Assembly (NCBI GenBank): GCA_038203955.1
Contig: JBBRDK010000133.1
Coordinates: 1-7,957 of the forward strand
Direction of reading: 5' to 3'
DNA: 7,957 nt
Source of the DNA: JALYUA01 sp038203955
GTDB lineage: Bacteria > Acidobacteriota > Thermoanaerobaculia > UBA5066 > Gp7-AA6
Below, piece after piece: positions 1 through 7,957 of the stretch (positions are counted from its first letter, which is position 1; the number at the start of each line of letters is the position of its first letter). The translations under genes were made by a program, and so were the position numbers. The notes under the pieces were generated by a model that saw only the letters and a program-made list of their open reading frames with translations, ran no database searches and was not told the DNA's origin.

Positions 1-1
1 G

Positions 2-2160
<2,159 letters not shown>

Positions 2161-2164
<4 letters not shown>

Positions 2165-4821
2165 CGCTCACCGCCGGCTCCCGCCTGGGACCCTACGAGA
2201 TCCTGTCGCCGCTCGGCGCGGGCGGGATGGGAGAGGTCTACAAGGCGCGTGACACGCGTCTGGATCGCACGGTGGCGATCAAGGTGCTGGCCTCCCACCT
2301 CTCGGCCTCTCCCGAGGTCCGCCAGCGCTTCGAGCGCGAGGCGAAGACGATCTCGCAGCTCTCGCACCCGCACATCTGCGCGCTGCACGACGTGGGTCGG
2401 GAGGGGGACACCGAGTACCTCGTCATGGAGTACCTGGAGGGAGAGACACTGGCGGACCGGCTGCTCAAGGGTCCGCTGCCGCTCGAACAGACGCTCCGCT
2501 TCGGGATCCAGATCGCCGACGCGCTGGACAAGGCGCACCGTCAGGGAATCGTGCACCGGGACCTGAAGCCGGGCAACGTGATGCTGACCAGGTCGGGGGT
2601 CAAGCTCCTGGACTTCGGGCTCGCCAAGGCGGTGGCGCCGGCGTCGCAGCAGTCGAGCCTGACGGCTTTTCCGACTCAGCACGCTCTGACGCAGGAGGGG
2701 ACGATCCTCGGGACGTTCCAGTACATGGCGCCGGAGCAGCTCGAAGGGAAAGAAGCCGATTCGCGGACCGACATCTTCGCGTTCGGTTGCGTGCTCTACG
2801 AGATGGCCACCGGAAGGAAGGCCTTCACTGGCGCGACGCAGGCCTCGCTCATCTCCTCGATTCTGCGGGACGAGCCGCAGCCGATCTCGCAGGTCCAACC
2901 CATGTCGCCGCCCGCGCTCGACCACGTGGTGAAGAAGTCGCTGGCGAAGGATCCCGAGGACCGCTGGCAGAACGCGGCCGACCTCGGGGGCGAGCTGAAG
3001 TGGATCGCGGAAGGCGGCTCGCAGACAGGAGCCACGGCCGTCTCCCCTGGCCGCCGAAGGCGCCGGGATTGGTTCGCTTGGGCGGCGGCCGCGCTCCTCC
3101 TTGTCGGCGTTGTCGTTCTTGGAAACGAAGTGCGGCGGCTCGAGACCGGCAACCGGGTTCGAGCGATCCACTCTTTTCTCGATCCTCCGGAGAAGACGTC
3201 TTTTCGGTTCACGGGGGACGACTCGGCCCCCATCGCTCTGGCACCCGACGGCGAGCGGGCGGTGTTCGGCGCCGGCGGAAAACTCTGGGTTCAATCGTTC
3301 GCCGCCGGCACCGTCGCGCCGCTCGGGGCGACGGAGGGCGGCCGGTTCCCGTTCTGGTCCCCGGACAGCCGTTCGATCGCGTTCTTTTCGGACGGGAAGC
3401 TCAAAGTCCTGGATGCGTCGGGCGGACCCGTCCAGACTGTCTGCGACGCTCCGAATCCCCGCGGGGGCTCGTGGGGGAAGAGCGGCGTCATCGTTTTTAC
3501 GCCGGACGTCGGGACCGGTCTGTTCCGAGTGGCGGCATCCGGCGGCTCGCCCGCGCCGCTCACGGTGCTGACGGACAAGAAGAAACACACCACCCATCGG
3601 TGGCCGTATTTCCTGCCCGACGGAAACAACGTCCTCTATCTGGCGGCGAACCATGCAAACCCGCGATCCGAGGAGAACGGTATCTACGTCGTGTCTCTGA
3701 ACGGGGGCGCCCCCCGGCGGCTGATGTCGGCGACCGGCAGCGCCCAGTACGCCGCGGGCTGGCTCCTGACGGTTCGGGACACCAACCTGATGGCAGTTCC
3801 GTTCGATCCGAAGAAGATCGCCGTTTCCGGGGAGGCCATACGAGTTGCCGGCGATGCGAACTTCGACGCCGGGGTCTGGCGGGGCACGTTCGCGACGTCC
3901 GAGAACGGCCTTCTCGCGTATCAGCTCGCGCGCCAGGGCGGCGGAGGCCGGTTGACCTGGTTCGATTCTTCGGGCCGACGTATCGCTCCCGTCGCCGAAA
4001 AGAGCGAGGCGTATGCGCCGGAGGTGTCGCCCGACGGGCGCCGCGCCTCCGTTGTGATGGGGGACCCCAACAACGATGTCTGGGTCTACGAGCTCGATCG
4101 GGCGGTCCAGACGCGTCTGACGACCAACATTCAGGCGCAGATTGCGCCCATCTGGTCTCCGGACGGCTCTGAGATCGTCTTCGTCCAGGGATTGAGCGGC
4201 GGCAGCGACTTCATCCTGACCACCGTCGCGGCGGATGGAGCGGGCGGAGTCAAGGAGATCGCGCGATCCAGGGAGAGGCTCGAAGTGACCGACTGGTCGC
4301 GCGACGGGCGCTATCTCCTCGTGGACAGGGGCAACATCGGCGCGTCCGACATGTGGGTTTTCCCGCGAGCCGACACGGCGAAGGCGTTTCCCCTGGTTGT
4401 CTCCCAGTTCCTGGACCGAAGCGGTCAGTTCTCGCCGGACGGGCGGTGGGTCGCCTACACCTCGCAGCAGACCGGCCGCGACGAGGTCTACGTCACGTCT
4501 TTTCCGGACGCCGGAGCGAGGCGCCAGGTGTCCGGCGCCGGCGGGACGCAACCGCGCTGGAGTCCCGACGGTCGGGAGCTCTATTTCGTGTCCGCGGAAG
4601 ACGACCTGAGCGCGGCGTCCGTCGACGGCAGCGGACCGCGCTTCGTCGTGAAGGACGTTCGACCTCTCTTTCGAGTGAATATGTTCGTCGGTCCACGATT
4701 CGGGCTCTACGGATACGACATCTCCGCCGACGGGAAGCGATTCCTCGTCAACGACGCCGGAGAGGCCGGCGTACCGCGCGTGGCGCTCGTCACGAACTGG
4801 ACGGCGGAACTGAAGAAGTGA
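2161..4821 (+). CDS. Membrane-anchored Ser/Thr kinase with PD40/TolB-like propeller (kinase B), complete
   Basis: Encodes 886 aa. The frame is open further upstream, but ATG 2161 is chosen because it gives the family N-terminus (MTLTAGSRLGPYEI) and overlaps the kinase A stop as ATGA. The kinase domain spans about residues 12-280: P-loop GAGGMGEV (19-26), VAIK Lys41, alpha-C Glu60, HRD with catalytic Asp134, Asn139, DFG Asp151, APE Glu192 and alpha-F Asp204. All are canonical, so it should be an active RD-type Ser/Thr kinase. The activation loop (about 154-189) is rich in Ser/Thr, possible autophosphorylation sites. Five arginines (298-302) precede one transmembrane helix (about 304-323), which by the positive-inside rule puts the kinase in the cytoplasm. 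Residues about 345-875 are PD40 repeats (IWSPDG, QFSPDG, RWSPDG and others), probably outside the membrane. The protein ends in a typical NWTAELKK tail. The upstream GAAGAAG is a weak ribosome-binding site, so translational coupling to kinase A is likely. Substrate and ligand are not identifiable. Confidence 0.95.
2191..2241 (+). repeat. P-loop-coding repeat, copy in kinase B
   Basis: This 51-bp stretch matches 5510-5560 in kinase C at 48 of 51 positions by eye, including a perfect 26-bp run (2206-2231 and 5525-5550). It encodes PYEI-x-SPLGAGGMGEVY, the start of the kinase domain. Third codon positions are also conserved, which is more than protein constraint alone requires, although strong GC codon bias explains part of it. 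It is best read as paralogous coding sequence, not a mobile repeat. Confidence 0.7.
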
Positions 4822-4830
4822 CCACTGTGA

Positions 4831-4836
4831 TATAAC
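4831..4836 (+). promoter_or_regulatory. Possible -10 element for the toxin-antitoxin operon
   Basis: TATAAC matches the sigma-70 -10 consensus at five of six positions. It lies in the only gap between genes, which is AT-richer than its surroundings, 22 bases before the antitoxin ATG. The -35 region is poor: CTGAAG at 4810-4815 shares three positions with TTGACA at a short 15-bp spacing. A weak or activator-dependent promoter is possible, and readthrough from kinase B is the alternative. Confidence 0.33.
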
Positions 4837-4860
4837 CATGGTCTTCTAGAGGTGACCATG
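4837..4860 (+). promoter_or_regulatory. Inverted repeat over the antitoxin ribosome-binding site and start codon
   Basis: CATGGTC (4837-4843) and GACCATG (4854-4860) are perfect 7-bp inverted arms around a 10-base loop. The loop carries the Shine-Dalgarno AGAGG, and the ATG start is the end of the right arm. It overlaps an 8-bp palindrome ACCATGGT (4835-4842). Phd/YefM antitoxins, alone or with their toxin, are known to bind palindromic operators at their own promoters, so an autoregulatory operator is the first reading. An mRNA hairpin limiting initiation is the second. No T-run follows, so it is not an intrinsic terminator. Confidence 0.5.
4848..4853 (+). promoter_or_regulatory. Strong ribosome-binding site of the antitoxin gene
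   Basis: AGAGGT, continuing as AGAGGTGA to 4855, closely matches the anti-Shine-Dalgarno complement. AGAGG ends five bases before ATG 4858. This decides the start: the in-frame GTG at 4852 lies inside this site and is unlikely to be used. It is the best Shine-Dalgarno site in the window, in line with the usual need for antitoxin to be made in excess of toxin. Confidence 0.75.
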
Positions 4861-5091
4861 AGGACGATTCCTGCCGCGAGATTCAAGGCCGGCTGTCTCA
4901 AGATCATGGATGAGGTCCAGGCGGGGCGCGAGCCCGTTCTCATCACCAAGAAGGGGAAGCCGGTCGCGCGGCTCGTTCCCGTCGACGAGCCGGCTCGCGA
5001 CGTCTTCGGATGCCTTTTGGGAGAGCTCGAGATCGCGGGAGATATCGTCGGCCCCGTGATTGCGCCGTCGGCGTGGAAGGGATCCCGGTGA
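4858..5091 (+). CDS. Phd/YefM-family antitoxin
   Basis: Encodes 77 aa, a normal length for the Phd/YefM family. The N-terminal half (MRTIPAARFKAGCLKIMDEV, then PVLITKKGKPVARLVPVD to residue 43) is the classic Phd fold: a short strand, a helix with the F-K-x-x-x-x-K-x-M-D-E-V pattern, and a hairpin with the K-x-G-K-P-V-A-R-L turn. In known members it dimerises and binds operator DNA. Residues 44-77 (DVFGCLLG, then GDIVGPVI and a Trp near the end) match the C-terminal tail typical of antitoxins paired with PIN toxins, which wraps the toxin and blocks its active site. The toxin gene follows with a 4-base overlap. The protein should neutralise the PIN RNase and repress its own operon, probably through the inverted repeat at 4837-4860. 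Family membership is clear; the DNA site is inference. Confidence 0.92.
   Translation: MRTIPAARFKAGCLKIMDEVQAGREPVLITKKGKPVARLVPVDEPARDVFGCLLGELEIAGDIVGPVIAPSAWKGSR
5075..5080 (+). promoter_or_regulatory. Ribosome-binding site of the toxin gene, inside the antitoxin gene
   Basis: GGAAGG lies seven bases before GTG 5088 and supports that start over the in-frame GTG at 5073 and over starts further upstream. Combined with the GTGA overlap it suggests coupled but not very strong toxin translation. Confidence 0.55.
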
Positions 5092-5483
5092 TTCTTCTCG
5101 ACACACATGTTCTGCTGTGGCTCGCGGCCGAGCCGTCGCGGCTTTCACGGGCGGCGGCGGCGGCGATCCGCCGCGCGCTTCGCTCTGGCGGCATTGCGAT
5201 TGCCTCCATCAGTCTCTGGGAGATTGCCGCGCTCTTCGCCCGGGGACGGCTGCGCTCCCGCGGGACGATCGAAGCTTCCCTCCAGGCCATCCTGCAGGCC
5301 ACCGGAGTGACCCTTCGAGAGATTACGCCGACGATTGCGGCGCTGGCGGCTCAGTTTCCGAGCGACTTCTCGACCGATCCGGCCGACCGCCTGATTGCGG
5401 CGACGGCGCGGGGAGAGGGACTCACGCTCGTCACTCGGGACGAGCGGATCCGTTCGAGCCCTCTGGTCCGGACCGTCTGGTGA
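5088..5483 (+). CDS. vapC: VapC-like PIN-domain ribonuclease toxin
   Basis: Encodes 131 aa from GTG 5088, the usual size of a single PIN domain. The frame is open back to 5010, but the family N-terminus (ILLDTHVLLWL) begins at this GTG, which overlaps the antitoxin TGA as GTGA. Expected metal-binding acidic residues are present: Asp5 in LLDTH, Glu45 in SLWEIA, Asp97 and/or Asp100 in STDPADRLIAATA, and Asp118 in LVTRDERI. The order and spacing match the PIN subgroup usually paired with Phd/YefM-like antitoxins. Characterised VapC toxins are Mg2+-dependent endoribonucleases that cut tRNA or rRNA and stop translation; the RNA target here cannot be read from sequence. With its full acidic set the toxin looks active. 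It is preceded by its antitoxin and overlaps the kinase C start by four bases, so the kinase is probably cotranscribed with it. Confidence 0.92.
   Translation: MILLDTHVLLWLAAEPSRLSRAAAAAIRRALRSGGIAIASISLWEIAALFARGRLRSRGTIEASLQAILQATGVTLREITPTIAALAAQFPSDFSTDPADRLIAATARGEGLTLVTRDERIRSSPLVRTVW
5480..5483 (+). promoter_or_regulatory. GTGA stop/start overlap, toxin to kinase C
   Basis: The kinase C GTG (5480-5482) overlaps the toxin TGA (5481-5483). No Shine-Dalgarno-like purine run is visible in the 20 bases upstream, so initiation probably depends on ribosomes finishing the toxin gene. The start is supported independently by the family N-terminus that follows it. Confidence 0.65.
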
Positions 5484-7957
5484 GCCTCGCTCCCGGTTCC
5501 CGTCTCGGCCCCTACGAGATCGTCTCGCCGCTCGGCGCGGGCGGGATGGGGGAGGTCTACCGCGCGAAGGATCCTCGGCTGGGTCGCGACGTCGCGATCA
5601 AGGTGCTGCCGGCATCGTTTTCGAACGACCCCGACCGCCTCCGCCGCTTCGAGCAGGAGGCGCGCGCCGCGGGGCTCCTGAACCATCCGAACATCACGTC
5701 GGTCTACGACATCGGTTCGGCCGACGGGGCGCCGTACGTCGTCACGGAGCTCCTGGAGGGCGAGACATTGCGGGAGGCTCTGGCGGGTGGCAGTCTGTCT
5801 GCCCGCAAGGCGATCGAGTACGCGATTCAGCTGGCTCACGGGCTGGCCGCCGCGCACGAGAAGGGGATCGTCCACTGGGACCTGAAGCCCGAGAACCTGT
5901 TCGTCACGAGGGACGGCCGGGTCAAGATCCTCGACTTCGGCCTCGCGAAGCTCACTCACGCCGAGGAGGGCAGCTCGGCGAGTCGGACGAATCTTCCCAC
6001 CGACGTCGCGGGCACCGAGCCCGGCATCGTCCTGGGGACCATGGGCTACATGGCGCCCGAGCAGGTGCGGGGGAAGCCGGCCGACGCGAGGAGCGACATC
6101 TTCGCGTTCGGCGCGATCTTCTTCGAGATGCTCTCCGGCAAGCGGGCGTTCCACGGCGACTCGGCCGCGGACACGATGATGGCGATCCTGCGAGAGGACC
6201 CGCCGGACCTCTCGGTCACGAACCAGAACGTCTCGCCGGGCCTGGAGCGGATCCTGCGACACTGCCTGGAAAAGAATCCGGAGCAGAGGTTCCAGTCCGC
6301 GCGCGACCTCGCGTTCGACGTGGAGGCGCTATCCGGGCTCTCGGCTCCGACGGCGAGGTTTGCCTCGATTCCAAGGGTTCGCCCGAATCGCGTTCTCCTC
6401 GCGGCCGCGGCAATCGTTCTCGCCGCTGCGGCAGCCGCGGTTTCCTACTTCCTCGGCCGGCGCGCGGGGACGCAGGTCGTTCAGCCGTCCCGGACGTACG
6501 TGCCTCTGTCGTTCGCGCAACAGGCGATCTTCAATGCCCGCTTCGCTCCGGACGGAAAAACGATCGTTTACAGCGCGGCGCGCCGGGGGAATGCACCTGA
6601 GATCATCTCGGTGCGGACCGACTTCCCGGGAGGCAAGCCTCTCGGGGTCGCCGGCGTACAGCTCCTTTCGGTGTCGTCGCGCGGCGAGCTCGCGGTGCTG
6701 ACTCGAGTCCGCTATATCGCCCACGCGCTCTTCGCCGGTACCCTCGGTCGGATGCCTCTCGACGGTGGAGCGCCTCGCGAAGTGCTCGCGGGCGTGCGTG
6801 AGGCGGACTGGGCCCCGGATGGAAGCGGCCTCGCCATCATCCGCGACGTCAACGGACAAGACCGCCTGGAATATCCCGTCGGCAAGGTGCTCGCGGAAAC
6901 GGGTGGATATCTCTCGCACCCCCGCTTCTCCCGGGACGGCAAGTGGATCGCGTTCTTCGAGCATCCGACCAAGTTCGACGATCGCGGCGGGGTGGCCGTC
7001 GTGGACCTCGCCGGCAGGAAGAAAGTTCTCTCCGAAGGGTATTGGGGAGAAGAAGGCCTCGCCTGGTCGGTGGACGGCCGCGAAGTTCTCTTTTCCGCGG
7101 GCAACGCCTACAACAACTTCAAGGTCTACGCCGTGAGCCTCGACGGGCGACTCCGCATCGCAGCGGAGAGCGCGGGCGGCCTGACTATCCTGGACGTCGC
7201 TCCCGACGGCAGATGGATCGCTTCCCGGGACGACTACTTCCGCGACATGCTGGTGCAGGCCCCCGGCGAGACCTCCGAGAAGGACCTCGCGTGGCTCGAC
7301 CTCTCCGCGGCCCGGGCGCTCTCGCCGGACGGGAAGACGCTGCTCTTTTCGGAGGAGAGCGGCAGCGTCGGCGTCAATTACGCGGTGTGTCTCCGCGGCA
7401 CCGACGGGTCGCCGGTGGTGCGGCTCGGCGAAGGGTCGGCGCAGGATCTCTCGCCGGACGGAAAGTGGGCGCTCGCGGTCGTGCCCACATCGCCGCAGCA
7501 ACTCGTCCTCTATCCCACGGGCGCCGGCGAGCCGCACCGGCTCGAGCGGGGCGGTCTCCTCGGCTACGACTCCGCGAGATTCTTCCCGGACGCAAAGCGT
7601 GTGCTCGCGTGCGGAAACGAGGCGGGGCGTGCAGTTCGGTGCTACCAGCAGTCGGTCGACGGGGGCGGACCGCGGCCGGTGACCCCCGAAGGTTCGACGC
7701 TCGGCGACCTGTCTCCCGACGGACGGATGGTCGTCGCCATGACGGGCGAAGGTCTGCGCCTCTATCCGTTGGACGGCGGAAGCTCGAGCGCGATTCCCGG
7801 TACGAGCGTCGACGAGCAACTGATGCGATGGGATCGAGACGGGTCGGTCCTCGTCTTTCGCAGCTCCGAGATTCCCGCGACGGTGGAGCGGGTGGACATC
7901 AAAACCGGAAAACGGGAGCTCGTCCGGAAAGTTGGACCTCTGGATCCAACGGGTGTT
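5480..7957 (+). CDS. Membrane-anchored Ser/Thr kinase with PD40/TolB-like propeller (kinase C), HWD variant, 3' partial
   Basis: Open from GTG 5480 to the window end (826 codons, no stop); compared with kinase B (886 aa) only a short tail is likely missing. The N-terminus SLAPGSRLGPYEIVSPL aligns without gaps to kinase B. Kinase features: P-loop GAGGMGEV (19-26), VAIK Lys41, alpha-C Glu60, catalytic Asp134, Lys136, Asn139, DFG Asp152, APE Glu194 and alpha-F Asp206. The Arg of HRD is Trp133 (TGG at 5876-5878), giving IVHWDLKPEN. The essential Asp is kept, so catalysis is possible, but control by activation-loop phosphate should differ. A hydrophobic Ala-rich helix at about 305-325 is followed by GRR. 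From about residue 350 at least ten PD40-type blades follow (RFAPDG, AWSVDG, ALSPDG, DLSPDG and others), including a TDGSPVVRLGEG stretch familiar from acidobacterial kinases of this type. Role as a transmembrane sensor kinase is inferred; ligand and substrate are unknown. Confidence 0.92.
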   Translation, partial: MSLAPGSRLGPYEIVSPLGAGGMGEVYRAKDPRLGRDVAIKVLPASFSNDPDRLRRFEQEARAAGLLNHPNITSVYDIGSADGAPYVVTELLEGETLREALAGGSLSARKAIEYAIQLAHGLAAAHEKGIVHWDLKPENLFVTRDGRVKILDFGLAKLTHAEEGSSASRTNLPTDVAGTEPGIVLGTMGYMAPEQVRGKPADARSDIFAFGAIFFEMLSGKRAFHGDSAADTMMAILREDPPDLSVTNQNVSPGLERILRHCLEKNPEQRFQSARDLAFDVEALSGLSAPTARFASIPRVRPNRVLLAAAAIVLAAAAAAVSYFLGRRAGTQVVQPSRTYVPLSFAQQAIFNARFAPDGKTIVYSAARRGNAPEIISVRTDFPGGKPLGVAGVQLLSVSSRGELAVLTRVRYIAHALFAGTLGRMPLDGGAPREVLAGVREADWAPDGSGLAIIRDVNGQDRLEYPVGKVLAETGGYLSHPRFSRDGKWIAFFEHPTKFDDRGGVAVVDLAGRKKVLSEGYWGEEGLAWSVDGREVLFSAGNAYNNFKVYAVSLDGRLRIAAESAGGLTILDVAPDGRWIASRDDYFRDMLVQAPGETSEKDLAWLDLSAARALSPDGKTLLFSEESGSVGVNYAVCLRGTDGSPVVRLGEGSAQDLSPDGKWALAVVPTSPQQLVLYPTGAGEPHRLERGGLLGYDSARFFPDAKRVLACGNEAGRAVRCYQQSVDGGGPRPVTPEGSTLGDLSPDGRMVVAMTGEGLRLYPLDGGSSSAIPGTSVDEQLMRWDRDGSVLVFRSSEIPATVERVDIKTGKRELVRKVGPLDPTGV
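5510..5560 (+). repeat. P-loop-coding repeat, copy in kinase C
   Basis: Partner of 2191-2241 in kinase B, in direct orientation 3,319 bases away. The three mismatches fall at two bases of the codons for I-L/V-S and at one third position. Direct repeats of this length could support recombination that deletes kinase B and the toxin-antitoxin pair or fuses B to C, but nothing in the window shows that this has occurred. Confidence 0.7.

Noticed and set aside
4838..4849. A three-codon upstream frame (ATG GTC TTC TAG) just before the antitoxin.
   Set aside because: It has no ribosome-binding site, and its ATG and stop are explained by the inverted repeat and the Shine-Dalgarno site. Probably chance.
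4822..4860. Intrinsic terminator after kinase B.
   Set aside because: The inverted repeat is short, AT-containing and not followed by a T-run, so readthrough into the toxin-antitoxin genes remains possible.
5010..5087. Longer N-terminus for the PIN toxin.
   Set aside because: The added residues are unrelated to PIN domains and overlap the antitoxin deeply. GTG 5088 has a Shine-Dalgarno site and the usual 4-base overlap.
5395..6600. A 401-codon + strand frame across the toxin end and the kinase C start.
   Set aside because: It is an out-of-frame shadow rich in Arg and Gly, and the overlapping frame from 5480 carries every kinase motif.

Overview
The window is high-GC DNA, by eye about two-thirds G+C. 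All five genes lie on the + strand and are packed almost without gaps. Three are large, paralogous, membrane-anchored Hanks-type Ser/Thr kinases, each with a C-terminal PD40/TolB-like beta-propeller. The fourth and fifth form a small type II toxin-antitoxin pair sitting between the second and third kinases. Long tandem kinase-propeller genes opening with the 'GSRLGPYEI' signature are characteristic of soil and uncultured Acidobacteriota and some neighbouring phyla. That assignment is inference from family knowledge; no rRNA or housekeeping gene is present to fix it.

Layout: (1) 2-2164, the C-terminal part of kinase A, whose N-lobe and catalytic loop lie before the window. (2) 2161-4821, kinase B, complete at 886 aa, overlapping kinase A by four bases (ATGA). 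(3) 4822-4857, the only gap between genes, 36 bp at about 47% G+C. It holds a possible -10 element and a 7-bp inverted repeat wrapped around the antitoxin ribosome-binding site and start. (4) 4858-5091, a Phd/YefM-type antitoxin. (5) 5088-5483, a VapC-like PIN-domain RNase toxin, overlapping the antitoxin by GTGA. (6) 5480-7957, kinase C, overlapping the toxin stop by GTGA and still open at the window end. No stretch over 300 bases lacks a gene.

Each kinase has the plan cytoplasmic kinase, one transmembrane helix, then a probably extracytoplasmic propeller. This suggests transmembrane sensors that pass a ligand or protein-contact signal to an internal kinase. Kinase B keeps the expected catalytic residues. 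Kinase C keeps the P-loop, VAIK Lys, DFG and APE, but its catalytic-loop HRD reads HWD. The sequence also predicts that kinase C is translated by coupling from the toxin gene, so a kinase may be expressed from a toxin-antitoxin transcript. These two points and the hairpin at the antitoxin start are the most distinctive things here. The rest looks like an expanded but recognisable kinase-sensor array.
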